From: Corynebacterium lactis
GTDB taxonomy: Bacteria; Actinomycetota; Actinomycetes; Mycobacteriales; Mycobacteriaceae
NCBI RefSeq assembly: GCF_900519355.1
Contig: NZ_ULHE01000002.1
Span: 372,001-436,000 of the forward strand
DNA: 64,000 nt
Direction: 5' to 3'
Shown: positions 20,768-29,820 of the stretch, piece by piece
Numbering within the stretch: the first letter of the stretch is position 1
Layout: the number at the start of each line of letters is the position of its first letter
Position numbers and translations under genes: made by a program
The notes under the pieces: generated by a model
The model's database searches: none
What the model saw: only the letters and a program-made list of their open reading frames with translations
What the model was told of the DNA's origin: nothing

Positions 20768-22654
20768 CTAGAAGCTCAGCAGCTCCTCCACCACCAATTC
20801 CAGGTCGGAGCGCAGCCTCCGCTGCGTCAGTTCCTGCAGCACCCGCGTCGGGTGGTCGGTGATAATCGCATCGACCTCGGCAATCGTGAACTTGGCAATT
20901 GACGCCTCCGTATTCACGGTCCACACGACCGTCTTCTTCCCGGCCTCGTGCAGCTTCGACAGTTCGCCGTCCGTCGCGGCCTGCTCCTCCATCATCAGGA
21001 AGTCGGCCGGCAGCTTCTCCGTATCCCCGAGCGCGAAGAAGTACAGGAATCCGGTCATGAGGTCCGGGTTGCGCTCCTCCGCGTAGCGAATCAGGTTCTC
21101 GTCCAGGCTAATCATCGCCGCCTGCTTCTCCATGCCGCGCTCGCGAATCATCGCCGCGACATCGTCGACCATCCGCCGGTCCGCGGTCGAGCCCTTGAGC
21201 TCGATAAACAGCCGAATCTTGCCCTCCGTGCCCTTTGCTGCATCCAGCATGTCCTCCAGCTTTGCGACGGCGCGAGACGGCCTCGCCGGATCGAAGTTAT
21301 TGCGCACCCGAAGGTCCGCGATCTCGGCGAGAGTCATGTCCTTCGGCCCCCGCGGCTCCCCAGCGACGCGGGAGAAGGACTCGTCGTGATTGATGACGTA
21401 GTGCCCGTCGGCGGTGCGCTGCACATCGAATTCCGACCACTTGGCTCCGACGGACGCCGCAGTCAGGAGGCCGTCGACGGTGTTCTCGGCGTCAAGGTCT
21501 CCGCCGCCGCGGTGCGCGGCAACCTCGATCGCAGCGTTGGATCGGAAGATGGCGTCGAAGTTCGCCGCCGCGACCCCTGCCAGCGCCACGGCGCCGACAA
21601 CGCTGACCGCCACGGTGCCGATCAGCCAGGGGCGGGCCCGCCTGTCCTCCCTGATCGACGCCGATTTGTAGACGTCGGGGCGCACGGTGGTGGCGTCGTG
21701 AAGCATGGCGTAGACGCGGGTGAGCTCGCGGAGCATGCTCGGGGTGAGGAAGAGCAGCACCAGACCGATGGCGCCGGCGGCGATGAGGACGGCGAGCAGC
21801 GTGGTGAAGCGGATAGAGAGTTCGGATTCGGCGACCAGCGGGATACCGTAGAGCGAGATGACGGCCAGCGCGCCGAGCGTCGCCGCGGTGATGGCGAGGA
21901 CTCCCAGGGTGTAGAGGCCAAGCCCCACCAGGTTAATCAGCCAGTATTTGCGCATGTAGGCGAAGGATTCGCGCATGGCGCCCCACGGGGAGAGGTTGTG
22001 GGCGAGCATGGCGGGGAACATCGCCAGCAGGAAGAAGGACAGCACGGCCAGGGCCGCGATCGCTGTGCTGTATGCGGCCAGGTAGGTCGGATTGTGGACG
22101 ATGACGTCCATGACAAAGTTGGGGATCGCCAACCATTCCAGCGCCTCCGGCTGCGGGCCGAAGCCGACCAGCGGGGTGAGAATCAGGACGTAGGCCAGCA
22201 GCACCAGCGAGCCGGGGTGGAAAAAGCGGGGATAGGCTGCCAGGGCGCTGACCAGCATGTGCCGGGCGGTCGGCAGGGGCTCGCCGCGCAGGCGGGAGAG
22301 CTCCAGCTGCACGAACGCCACGATGTCGAGGCACACCACCAGGATGACCAGCGCGGCGCTGATGACCATAGCCACAGCCGCCTGCCACGAGAGCAGAAAA
22401 CCGGAGATGTCGCCCGAACTGACCACCGAGCGCCCCGACGAATGAATCAGCGCCCGCAGCGCCCAGTTGTAGCCCGGCAGTACGAGCAGGGAAAACAGCA
22501 GCTTCGACAGCGCCTGGTAGCGCAGGTAGAGCCACAGGTTGCTCGTGCGGCCGTGCCGGATCGACCGCAGCGTCCGGAATTGGTCGCGGAAACCGGACGG
22601 GGGAGTGAGCACGCTAGAAGAATCAGTGCTGGCTTCCACTTCAGACGCGGGCAT
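20768..22654 (-). CDS. Membrane glycerophosphodiester phosphodiesterase
   Basis: About 628 residues. The N-terminal 370 residues hold seven or eight hydrophobic helices (glycerophosphoryl diester phosphodiesterase membrane domain). The C-terminal ~250 residues form a GDPD catalytic domain with AHRGGGDLDAENT, EFDVQRTADG, VINHDE and IELKG, the expected metal and acid/base residues. It probably hydrolyses glycerophosphodiesters at the outer face of the membrane, recycling phospholipid head groups or glycerol phosphate. The ATG at 22654 is preceded by GGAGAGG ten bases away, so it is preferred to the GTG at 22681. Confidence 0.88.
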   Translation of the reverse strand: MPASEVEASTDSSSVLTPPSGFRDQFRTLRSIRHGRTSNLWLYLRYQALSKLLFSLLVLPGYNWALRALIHSSGRSVVSSGDISGFLLSWQAAVAMVISAALVILVVCLDIVAFVQLELSRLRGEPLPTARHMLVSALAAYPRFFHPGSLVLLAYVLILTPLVGFGPQPEALEWLAIPNFVMDVIVHNPTYLAAYSTAIAALAVLSFFLLAMFPAMLAHNLSPWGAMRESFAYMRKYWLINLVGLGLYTLGVLAITAATLGALAVISLYGIPLVAESELSIRFTTLLAVLIAAGAIGLVLLFLTPSMLRELTRVYAMLHDATTVRPDVYKSASIREDRRARPWLIGTVAVSVVGAVALAGVAAANFDAIFRSNAAIEVAAHRGGGDLDAENTVDGLLTAASVGAKWSEFDVQRTADGHYVINHDESFSRVAGEPRGPKDMTLAEIADLRVRNNFDPARPSRAVAKLEDMLDAAKGTEGKIRLFIELKGSTADRRMVDDVAAMIRERGMEKQAAMISLDENLIRYAEERNPDLMTGFLYFFALGDTEKLPADFLMMEEQAATDGELSKLHEAGKKTVVWTVNTEASIAKFTIAEVDAIITDHPTRVLQELTQRRLRSDLELVVEELLSF

Positions 22655-22767
22655 CGAGAATTGGCCTCTCCATAACGGCACTCGCGCGAGTGGCCGCCGA
22701 GTACGATGAAAAACAACACTTAAAGTCTATTAAAACGCCCGGTAGGGCCGGTGGAAGGGGCCTCGAC

Positions 22768-23682
22768 GTGACCACGCCTGAACAGATTTCGCTCGCCCGC
22801 GACGGCGCGACCCTGAACGTGCTGCGCTGGGACCCGGCCGGGAAAGCCGGCGCCGCCCGCCAGCCGAGGGCGGTCGTGCAGTTGGTCCACGGCATGGTCG
22901 AGCACTCGCGCCGCTACGCCGAGTTCGCCGAGTACCTGATCGCGCAGGGCTTCGCCGTCGTCATCCACGACCACCGCGGCCACGGCGAGACCGTCACCGA
23001 CGAGGGCCTGCCGGGGTTCTTCGCCGCCTCCCGCGGCTGGGAGGTCGCGCTTGACGACGTCCACGCGGTCCGGGAGTTCGTCGACCAGGAGTTCGCCGGC
23101 GTCCCGCATTTCCTGCTGGGACACTCGATGGGCTCGCTGATGGTGCGCGATTACCTGTCCCGCCACGGGGCGGGGCTGGCCGGTGCGGTGGTCGTCGGCA
23201 CGGCGATCTGGCCGGAGGGCAAGGGCGACGCGGGGCTGCGGCTGGCGGAGCTACTGACCCGCCTGCGCCCGAAAGCAAAGGGCCGGCTGCTCAACGCGGC
23301 CACCTTCGCCGGGTTCAACAACGGCCTGGAGGGGCGCACCGACTTCGACTGGCTCTCCCGCGATCACCAGGTCGTCGACGCCTACATCGCCGACCCGAAC
23401 TGCGGTTTCGTGCCCACCAACACCTTCTTCCGCGACCTGATGGTGGGCACGCGCCGGGCGAACTCGCCCGAGGCCTACCGGGCAATCCCATCCGACCTGC
23501 CGATCCTGGTGATCTCCGGGGCGGAGGACCCCGTTGGAGGGGCCGGGGCCGTGGCGGAGGTCGTCGGCAAGCTGCGCGGTGCGGGCGTGGAGGACCTGCG
23601 CTTTGAGGCCTACCCGGGCGCGCGACACGAGATTTTGAACGAGATCAACCGCGATGAGGTCTTCGCGGATATCGTGAATTGA
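22768..23682 (+). CDS. Alpha/beta hydrolase, monoacylglycerol-lipase-like
   Basis: Serine hydrolase of 304 residues. The lid-and-core pattern of monoglyceride lipases is seen: VQLVHGMVEHSRRYAEFAEYL, VIHDHRGHGET, nucleophile elbow LGHSMGS, a downstream Asp in ISGAEDPVGG and the His in YPGARHEILNE. Substrates are likely monoacylglycerols or lysophospholipids. The GTG at 22768 has GGAAGGGG seven bases upstream; the earlier ATG at 22690 lacks a ribosome site and lies in the promoter region shared with the divergent diesterase. The neighbouring diesterase suggests a joint role in lipid turnover. Confidence 0.85.
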   Translation: MTTPEQISLARDGATLNVLRWDPAGKAGAARQPRAVVQLVHGMVEHSRRYAEFAEYLIAQGFAVVIHDHRGHGETVTDEGLPGFFAASRGWEVALDDVHAVREFVDQEFAGVPHFLLGHSMGSLMVRDYLSRHGAGLAGAVVVGTAIWPEGKGDAGLRLAELLTRLRPKAKGRLLNAATFAGFNNGLEGRTDFDWLSRDHQVVDAYIADPNCGFVPTNTFFRDLMVGTRRANSPEAYRAIPSDLPILVISGAEDPVGGAGAVAEVVGKLRGAGVEDLRFEAYPGARHEILNEINRDEVFADIVN

Positions 23683-23720
23683 CTGGCCGCGAGGGTCTAG
23701 CCTTCAGGGGGCAACCGGGC

Positions 23721-23726
23721 TAGGCT
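23721..23726 (+). promoter_or_regulatory. -10 box of leaderless VOC gene
   Basis: TAGGCT, eight bases before the ATG at 23735. Confidence 0.45.
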
Positions 23727-23734
23727 TAGCGCCC

Positions 23735-24157
23735 ATGGCAATCGAATTTTTCCCGTACATCAGCTTCCGTGGCAACGGGCGCAAGGCCTTCGCCTACTAC
23801 CAGTCCATTTTCGGTGGCGACCTGCACCTCGAGAGCTACCCGGAGGTGGCGCAGGGCGAGGATAACCCCTTCCCGTTCACCCCGCCGAAGGATGCTCTCG
23901 CGCACGGGCTTCTCGACGCTGGCGCCGTGCGCATCACCGGCGGCGATGGCATCGGGGAATCTCTGCCGAGCCTCGAGTCCAACGTCTACTCGTTCATGCT
24001 GCAGTGCGAGACGGTCGCCGAGGCAGAGGAGCTGATCGCGAAGTTCCTGGAATCGGGGTCGACCGTGCTGATGCCGTTCATGAAGGCCCCGTGGGGCTCG
24101 CACTACGGGCAGGTCAAGGACCCCTTCGGCGTGATGTGGGCCTTCCACGCGGAGTAG
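23735..24157 (+). CDS. VOC-superfamily (PhnB/glyoxalase-like) protein
   Basis: 140 residues in two beta-alpha-beta-beta-beta modules, typical of PhnB-type VOC proteins: ISFRGNGRKAFAYYQSIFGG at the start, GDGIGESLPSLESNVYSFM and the ending GSHYGQVKDPFGVMWAF. Members bind metal or small ligands; many have no known reaction, and none can be assigned here. It is probably leaderless. It converges on the FMN reductase gene with 12 bases between the stops. Confidence 0.82.
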   Translation: MAIEFFPYISFRGNGRKAFAYYQSIFGGDLHLESYPEVAQGEDNPFPFTPPKDALAHGLLDAGAVRITGGDGIGESLPSLESNVYSFMLQCETVAEAEELIAKFLESGSTVLMPFMKAPWGSHYGQVKDPFGVMWAFHAE

Positions 24158-24169
24158 CCGCGTGTAGCG

Positions 24170-24757
24170 CTACTTGCCGCGCAGCGGGCGCAGCGCGCGA
24201 TCCCAGGTGACCAGGTCGTTCAGCGCGCTGACGACGGAGAAGTCCTCGATCTCGGTGGGGTGGAAGCCCTCGTTGTCGATGCGCTTGAAGTGGAAGGGCA
24301 GCATCACGGAATTCGGGGTCGGCTTCATGCCGAGGGCGACGACGACGTTCTGCAGGTGCTCCGCGGCGCGGATGCCGGCGGAGACGCCGCCGTAGCTGAC
24401 GATGGTGACCGGCTTGTTCTGCCACTCCAGCGCCAGGTAGTCGATGGCGTTCTTCAGCGGCGCCGGGATGGAGTGGTTGTACTCGGCGGTAATGAAGATG
24501 AAGGCGTCCTGCGAGTCAATCTGCTTCGACCAGGCCTTGGTGTGGTCGTGCTCGTAGTGCTGCATGCGCGGGTGGTTGACCTCGTCCATGAGCGGCAGGC
24601 GGATGTCGGCCAGGTCCAGAACCGTGACCTCGAAGCGCTCGTCGCCGTCGAGGTGGCCGAGCACCCACTTGGAGATCGGGTCGCTGTGGCGGCCCGGGCG
24701 GGTGGTGCCGATGACGATGCCGAGGCGAATCTTCTGGTCAGGCTGCTGGTCAGTCAT
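24170..24757 (-). CDS. NADPH-dependent FMN reductase (flavodoxin-like)
   Basis: 195-residue flavoprotein. The FMN phosphate loop is GTTRPGRHSDPIS; the flavin-contact segments are TAEYNHSIPAPLKNAIDYL and SYGGVSAGIRAAEHL. It is likely an NAD(P)H:FMN or quinone reductase active in the cytoplasm. A good Shine-Dalgarno (AAGGAAG) precedes the ATG. It is divergent from the pirin gene across a region with a 12-bp palindrome, so the two may share a redox-responsive regulator that is not encoded here. Confidence 0.88.
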   Translation of the reverse strand: MTDQQPDQKIRLGIVIGTTRPGRHSDPISKWVLGHLDGDERFEVTVLDLADIRLPLMDEVNHPRMQHYEHDHTKAWSKQIDSQDAFIFITAEYNHSIPAPLKNAIDYLALEWQNKPVTIVSYGGVSAGIRAAEHLQNVVVALGMKPTPNSVMLPFHFKRIDNEGFHPTEIEDFSVVSALNDLVTWDRALRPLRGK

Positions 24758-24831
24758 AAACTTCCTTACTGCTCTTTTGCTGTGTTTCTGGCTTCTGGGC
24801 CCCAGCGGGCCCCAGCACGTTAGTTGATGCT

Positions 24832-24843
24832 ATTAGAACTAAT
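24832..24843. promoter_or_regulatory. Candidate operator between FMN reductase and pirin genes
   Basis: Perfect palindrome ATTAGAACTAAT. TTAGTT at 24820 also pairs with AACTAA at 24837. No regulator gene adjoins it. Confidence 0.4.
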
Positions 24844-24926
24844 CTCGTGACGCGACGAGAGTTGTGGTCGCGTACACATCCAGGGGTAGTTGTTGGGATT
24901 GTCAAGTACCGGAGGCGATTAAAGCC

Positions 24927-24932
24927 TAACAT
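24927..24932 (+). promoter_or_regulatory. -10 box of leaderless pirin gene
   Basis: TAACAT, seven bases before the ATG at 24940. Confidence 0.45.
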
Positions 24933-24939
24933 AGATGAC

Positions 24940-25743
24940 ATGTCAATAAAGGATGTTCGAGACTTCCAGGTCATCCGCTCCGACCAGCGCAGCATCTGGC
25001 GCGCCGCCGACGTGACCTCGCGCCAGGCATTCCCCGCGACGGGCAATTTCGTCTTGGAGGACAACGCCTTCGGGCACCTGGCCGTCCACAATGACGACAT
25101 CGTCAGCCCCGGCGAGGGCTTCGACATGCACCAGCACGACAACATGGAGATCTTCACCTGGGTCGTAGACGGACGCATCGCGCACCGCGACTCCACGCTC
25201 CACCCGGGCGAGGAGACCATCATCACCCGCGGCACCGCCACCTACATCAACGCTGGCCGCGGCATCCGTCACGCCGAGGTCAACGCCGACGATTTCACCA
25301 GCCGCTCCTTCCTCCGAGTCGTGCAGATGTGGATCCTCCCCGACCAGCGCGACACCGACCCCTCGTACACCACCGCCGACGTCTCCGCGATGATGGACCG
25401 TGGCGGGATGTTCCTGCTCGCCGCCCCGCGCGGCTCCGGCGCGCCGCTTGAGACCGTCTCCGCCTCCGCTCGCCTCTATACCGGAGTGCTTGCCGACGGC
25501 TCCTCGGACTCTATCGCCCTGGACGAGTTCACCCACGTGTACGTGGTGCGGGGGCGCATCGAGGCGCAGGCCAAGGAGGGAACGGACACGAGCGGCGACT
25601 CAGAAATGGGGCGTGCCGAACTGGGGGAGGGTGATCAACTCCGCATTACCGCAGGCATGACAGCAGGCGGCGCCGATGGGGCCCTGGAACTCCGCGCCCT
25701 CGAGCCCGATACGGAAGTCCTGGTCTGGACGATGAAGGGGTAG
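24940..25743 (+). CDS. Pirin family protein
   Basis: Bicupin of 267 residues. The N-terminal cupin has the metal-binding set MHQHDNMEIFTWVVDG and INAGRGIRHAEVN, where the His and Glu residues match the iron site of pirins. The C-terminal cupin is more divergent. Some pirins act as quercetin dioxygenases or redox sensors; no role can be fixed here. I chose the ATG at 24940 because it follows a -10 box directly; an in-frame GTG at 24847 would add 31 residues without family similarity. Confidence 0.85.
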   Translation: MSIKDVRDFQVIRSDQRSIWRAADVTSRQAFPATGNFVLEDNAFGHLAVHNDDIVSPGEGFDMHQHDNMEIFTWVVDGRIAHRDSTLHPGEETIITRGTATYINAGRGIRHAEVNADDFTSRSFLRVVQMWILPDQRDTDPSYTTADVSAMMDRGGMFLLAAPRGSGAPLETVSASARLYTGVLADGSSDSIALDEFTHVYVVRGRIEAQAKEGTDTSGDSEMGRAELGEGDQLRITAGMTAGGADGALELRALEPDTEVLVWTMKG

Positions 25744-25791
25744 GGGACGAGGGAGTCGGGCGGAGGCTGCGAGCTACTTTAGGCAAAAAAA

Positions 25792-25855
25792 TTTTCCAGG
25801 ATTTGTGACGAAGTGTGCGAGAAAAATGCACTAAAAGGTCACAAATCCTGGAAAA
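25792..25855. repeat. 64-bp palindrome with 18-bp perfect arms
   Basis: Left arm TTTTCCAGGATTTGTGAC, right arm GTCACAAATCCTGGAAAA, loop of 28 bases with weak internal pairing (AGTG with CACT). It lies between converging pirin and htdX genes. A_n on the left and AAAAA on the right give both strands a short T run, so a two-way terminator is possible, but the AT-rich stem is unusual here. Confidence 0.8.
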
Positions 25856-25908
25856 ATCGCGCGGGTTCCCCTGCCTGCGCCAGCTCCTACGACAGCATTA
25901 GGCTAGCC

Positions 25909-26874
25909 CTACACCAGCGGGCGGACGCTGCCGGTGAAGTGCGGGCGCTTTTTCTTCCGGTCCCAGGCGACGATGTCAATGGCCCGCCCGGCGGTGGCCG
26001 AGCCCGTCGCGGTGAGGTCGTGCGCTGCGCCCGTCGGCAAGCCGGTGCGGGTGAGCGCGACATTGATGGTCGACGGCAGCACGACCGGCGCACCGAAGGC
26101 GATGTGGAACTCGAAGGGCTGACCGGCGAGAACGTCCGCCTCGGCCAGCGTGCGGGAGGCCGTGTACATGCCGTGGGCAATCGCGCCCGGCATGCCCAGA
26201 GCCTTCGCGGAGCCCGCCGTGATGTGGATGGGGTTCCAGTCGCCCGACACCTTCGCCCAGCGGCGGCCCGTGTTCGCGGGCAGGCGCCACTGCGCGGTGG
26301 GGAAGGGGACCTTGAACTGCTCGCGGTGGACGCTCTCGCGGCCGGACTTGATGGCCTCGCGCTGGGCCTGGACCTCCTCGAAGCCCTCGGCATCCTTGAG
26401 GCGCACGCCCTTGGCGAGGTAGACCGATTCCTCCTCGACCAGCGTCGCGCCGGACTCGGAGGCGCTCACCGTAGAGGCGAGCACGACCTCGGTGCCGGAG
26501 CGGTGTGCGCGGAAGGCGGCGACCCGGACCTCGATGTCGACCTTGCCGCCGAGGACTACGGGTGAGAGCTCGCGGTAGGTGTTCTCGGTGTGGACCAGGC
26601 CCATCATCGGCAGCGGGAAGTCGTCGGCGGCCATCAGTTCCATCTGGATGGGCATGATCAGCGCGTGGACGTGGCCGAAGAAGGCCTGCTCGGCCTTCGG
26701 GGCGCCCGCGAGAGCGCGGAACTCCTCGTCGCGTTCGCGGCCGACGGTGACGCCCTTGACGGCGAGGGCGTCAACCTTGATCTCGATGGAACTCGGGCGC
26801 TTCTTGGCGGAACCGGCTGCTGCCTTGGCGTACAGCGGCAGCAGGTTCGGGATGGAATTCAGGGTCTTGACCAT
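25909..26874 (-). CDS. htdX: MaoC-like (R)-3-hydroxyacyl dehydratase, HtdX type
   Basis: Hot-dog-fold hydratase that interconverts 3-hydroxyacyl and trans-2-enoyl thioesters. The hydratase-2 signature VSGDWNPIHI is complete in the C-terminal half (Asp and His catalytic pair). The N-terminal half is a degenerate hot-dog. 321 residues. An AAGGA site precedes the ATG. Together with fabG4 and the thiolase it matches the mycobacterial fadA2-fabG4-htdX set, suggesting a role in acyl-chain elongation or degradation, possibly linked to envelope lipids. Confidence 0.85.
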   Translation of the reverse strand: MVKTLNSIPNLLPLYAKAAAGSAKKRPSSIEIKVDALAVKGVTVGRERDEEFRALAGAPKAEQAFFGHVHALIMPIQMELMAADDFPLPMMGLVHTENTYRELSPVVLGGKVDIEVRVAAFRAHRSGTEVVLASTVSASESGATLVEEESVYLAKGVRLKDAEGFEEVQAQREAIKSGRESVHREQFKVPFPTAQWRLPANTGRRWAKVSGDWNPIHITAGSAKALGMPGAIAHGMYTASRTLAEADVLAGQPFEFHIAFGAPVVLPSTINVALTRTGLPTGAAHDLTATGSATAGRAIDIVAWDRKKKRPHFTGSVRPLV

Positions 26875-26920
26875 GATTGTCCTTAAGTCCGATTTCTCCA
26901 GTTACTCCTGAGCGGACGCG

Positions 26921-28279
26921 TTACGCGCCGACGATGTTCTGGCCGCAGACGCGCAGGACGTGGCCGTTGACGCCGAGCGCGCGGTCGGAGACCAGGAACG
27001 CAATCGCCTGGGCGACGTCCTCCGGGCGACCGCCCTGCTGCAGGGAGTTGACGCGGCGGGCGACCTGGCGGTTGATGAACGGAATCGCGGCGGTCATATC
27101 GGTCTCGATGAAGCCCGGTGCGACGGCGTTGATGTTGCCGCCGCGCTTCGCGAACTCCTCGGCGTAGGCCTCGACCATGGCGATCACGCCCGCCTTGGAG
27201 GTGGCGTAGTTGGTCTGGCCGCGGTTGCCCGCGATGCCGGAGGTCGACGCCATGGTGGCGATGCGCGGGGAGTTCTTGAAGGCCTCGTGGGCCAGCAGCT
27301 GCTCGTTCATCTTCAGCTGCGACTCGATGTTCACGGCGATGACGGAGCCCCACTTGGCGTCGTCCATGTTGGCGAGCATCTTGTCGCGGGTGATACCGGC
27401 GTTGTGGATCACAATGTCCAGGCGGCCGTAGCGGGCCTCGGCGGCCTCGGCGATCTTCTTGCCGGCGTCGTCGGCGGTGATGTCCTGCTGCAGCGCCAGG
27501 CCGCCCAGCTCGTTGGCGACCTTGGCCAGGGCCTCGCCGGCCTGCGGGACGTCGATGACGATGACCTCGGCGCCGTCCTGCTTCAACTGGCGCGCGATCG
27601 CGGCGCCGATGCCGCGGGCAGAACCGGTGACGGCGGCAACCTTGCCTGCCAGCGGCTTCTCCCAGTCTGCCGGAATCTCGCCTGCGTCGGAGGTGACGCG
27701 GAGGAACTGGCCGTCGATGAACGCGGAGCGGCCGGAGAGGAAGAAGTGCAGGGAGGACAGCACCGACGGAGCGGTGACTGCCACACCTGGCTCGACGAGG
27801 ATGCCGTTGGCGGTGGAACCGCCACGGACCTCGTGGCCCAGCGAGCGAATCAGGCCCTCGACGCCACCGGCGACGGCGTTCTCGGCAATCTCGGCCGGGG
27901 TCGCGTTGTGGTGCGCGTTCTTGGCGCGGGAGACCGACACGATGCGGCCGCCCTTGTCCAGCTTGCGCAGGTGCTTCGCAGCCGCGAGCACCGGGGCCTG
28001 CAGCTCGGCCGGGCGCGCGGCCTCGGTCACGACGATGACGATGGCGCCAACCTTGTCGTCGGCGGCCTCGTCGCGGCGGACCTGCAGGCCCCACTCGGTC
28101 AGCTGGGCCGCAATCGCGTCGGCGTCGGCACCGGAGCCGGTGACCAGAACCTTGTCGTTCTTCAGGATCGGGTCGCCCGGCTTGTGGCGGCGCAGGTACG
28201 GCGGCTGCGGCAGACCAGCGGCCTTAGCGAATCCGGTCAGCGGGCCACCGTTTACGAGTTCCTGGTACTTATCAGTCAT
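26921..28279 (-). CDS. fabG4: High-molecular-weight 3-oxoacyl reductase FabG4
   Basis: Two-domain short-chain dehydrogenase of 452 residues. The N-terminal ~200 residues form a degenerate Rossmann domain; the C-terminal half is a full SDR with TGSARGIGAAIARQL, NAGITRDKMLANM and YATSKAG carrying the catalytic Tyr/Lys, ending in CGQNIVGA. It reduces 3-oxoacyl thioesters, probably with NADH in FabG4 relatives. It lies 46 bases upstream of htdX in the same direction, so the two are likely co-transcribed. Confidence 0.92.
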   Translation of the reverse strand: MTDKYQELVNGGPLTGFAKAAGLPQPPYLRRHKPGDPILKNDKVLVTGSGADADAIAAQLTEWGLQVRRDEAADDKVGAIVIVVTEAARPAELQAPVLAAAKHLRKLDKGGRIVSVSRAKNAHHNATPAEIAENAVAGGVEGLIRSLGHEVRGGSTANGILVEPGVAVTAPSVLSSLHFFLSGRSAFIDGQFLRVTSDAGEIPADWEKPLAGKVAAVTGSARGIGAAIARQLKQDGAEVIVIDVPQAGEALAKVANELGGLALQQDITADDAGKKIAEAAEARYGRLDIVIHNAGITRDKMLANMDDAKWGSVIAVNIESQLKMNEQLLAHEAFKNSPRIATMASTSGIAGNRGQTNYATSKAGVIAMVEAYAEEFAKRGGNINAVAPGFIETDMTAAIPFINRQVARRVNSLQQGGRPEDVAQAIAFLVSDRALGVNGHVLRVCGQNIVGA

Positions 28280-28398
28280 TGTGGAAGTTCTCCTTGGGGA
28301 AAGTCCTGTCGGGCCATTCGGCCTGTTGGCCCGCCGGGTCTATTCGGCCCCGGCAGGCCTGTGAAGAATCGGGAATTATCTTTAAACTTCGGTGGCGC
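28280..28398. other. Spacer between thiolase and fabG4
   Basis: 119 bases without a gene. GC-rich short repeats (GGCC/CCGG) are present, and probably the fabG4 ribosome site (CAAGGAGAA read on the minus strand). No clear terminator. Confidence 0.35.
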
Positions 28399-29721
28399 TT
28401 AGACGCGGGCCTCGAGCACCGCGACGACGCCCTGGCCGCCTGCAGCACAGACGGAAATCAGGCCTCGGGTGGTCTTGCCGGTCTCGTCAGCCTTCGCGCG
28501 CAGCATCTTCGCTAGTGCTGCGACGATGCGGCCGCCGGTCGCTGCGAACGGGTGGCCGGCTGCCAGGGAGGAGCCGTTGACGTTGAGCTTCTCGCGCGGG
28601 ATGGAGCCCAGCGCGCCGTCAAGGCCCAGCTTGGTGCGGCAGTACTCCTCGTCCTCCCACGCCTTCAGGGTGGACAGGACGGTTCCGGCGAAGGCCTCGT
28701 GGATCTCGAAGAAGTCGAAGTCGTCGAAGGTCCAGCCGTTACGGGCCAGCAGGCGCGGGGTGGCGTACGCCGGCGCCATCAGCAGGCCCTCCTCGCCGTG
28801 GACGAAGTCGACGGCCGCAGCCTCGGAATCGACGACGTCGGCAAGTACGGGCAGGCCACGCTCGGCGGCCCACTCCGGGGTGGAGACGAGGACGGCGGAG
28901 GCGCCGTCGGTAAGCGGGGTGGAGTTACCCGCGGTCATGGTCGGCTCCGCCTCGAGGCCGCGGCCGAAGACCGGCTTCAGCTTCGCCAGCTTCTCGACGG
29001 TGGAGTCGGCGCGGAGGTTGGTGTCGCGGGTGACACCCTTGTACGGGGTGATCAGGTCGGTGAAGAAGCCCTCGTCGTAGGCGCGGGCCATGTTCTGGTG
29101 GGAGGCGGCGGCGAGTTCGTCCTGCTCGCGGCGGGTAACGCCCCACTTGGCGGTGGTGATCGCCTGGTGCTCGCCCATGGACAGGCCGGTACGCGGCTCG
29201 CCGGTCGACGGCGCGTCCGGTGCGAGGTCGGCCGGGCGTACCTTCAGGAAGACCTTCGCCATCTCCAGTGGGGTCTTCTGGCGGTTGGCCTCGAGGAGGA
29301 TCTTGCGCAGGCGGTCGTTAACGGCAATCGGGGCGTCGGAGGTGGTGTCCACGCCACCGGCGATAGCGGAGTCGATCTGGCCCAGCTTGATCATATTGGA
29401 CACGGAGTTCAGGGCCTCCATGCCGGTGGCGCAGGCCATCTGAATGTCGAAAGCCGGGGTGTCCGGCGCCAGGGCGGAGCCGAGGACGCACTCGCGGGTC
29501 AGGTTAAAGTCGCGGGAGTGCTTGAGCACCGCGCCCGCGGAGACGGCGCCGAGGCGCTCGCCGGCCAGGCCGAAGCGGGCGACCAGGCCGTCGATCGTGG
29601 CGGTCAGCATGTCCTGGTTGGACTCGTTTGCGTATTCCTTATTAGAACGGGCGAACGGGATACGGTTGCCGCCGACGACGACCGCGCGGCGCAGAGAGTT
29701 GTTGTTGGCCTGAGGTGCCAT
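28399..29721 (-). CDS. Acetyl-CoA acyltransferase (thiolase, FadA2/FadI-like)
   Basis: Cleaves or condenses 3-oxoacyl-CoA. The catalytic Cys is in QMACATGMEAL, the active-site His in SSLAAGHPFAATGGR and the C-terminal CAAGGQG completes the set. 440 residues from the ATG at 29721, which has AAGGG ten bases upstream; the TTG at 29739 is rejected. The family resembles long trifunctional-type thiolases. First gene of the thiolase-fabG4-htdX run; an ATAC-CA-GTAT dyad in its promoter may be a regulator site. Confidence 0.9.
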   Translation of the reverse strand: MAPQANNNSLRRAVVVGGNRIPFARSNKEYANESNQDMLTATIDGLVARFGLAGERLGAVSAGAVLKHSRDFNLTRECVLGSALAPDTPAFDIQMACATGMEALNSVSNMIKLGQIDSAIAGGVDTTSDAPIAVNDRLRKILLEANRQKTPLEMAKVFLKVRPADLAPDAPSTGEPRTGLSMGEHQAITTAKWGVTRREQDELAAASHQNMARAYDEGFFTDLITPYKGVTRDTNLRADSTVEKLAKLKPVFGRGLEAEPTMTAGNSTPLTDGASAVLVSTPEWAAERGLPVLADVVDSEAAAVDFVHGEEGLLMAPAYATPRLLARNGWTFDDFDFFEIHEAFAGTVLSTLKAWEDEEYCRTKLGLDGALGSIPREKLNVNGSSLAAGHPFAATGGRIVAALAKMLRAKADETGKTTRGLISVCAAGGQGVVAVLEARV

Positions 29722-29776
29722 GTGAATTGTTCCCTTCAAATCCAGGAAGTGTGACGTGAGTTACTAAAATTAGACA

Positions 29777-29786
29777 ATACTGGTAT
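29777..29786. promoter_or_regulatory. Weak dyad in the thiolase/esterase divergent promoter
   Basis: ATAC-TG-GTAT on the plus strand, within a longer imperfect repeat (CAATACTGGTATCAGTG). It might bind a TetR-type lipid regulator; this is only suggestive. Confidence 0.25.
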
Positions 29787-29820
29787 CAGTGTTTTCTGTC
29801 ACGTTTTTAGAAATAAATAG

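Noticed and set aside
20948..22675. 575-codon plus-strand frame opposite the glycerophosphodiesterase
   Set aside because: Arg/Gln/His-rich shadow with no recognisable domain; the opposite strand has a clear GDPD domain.
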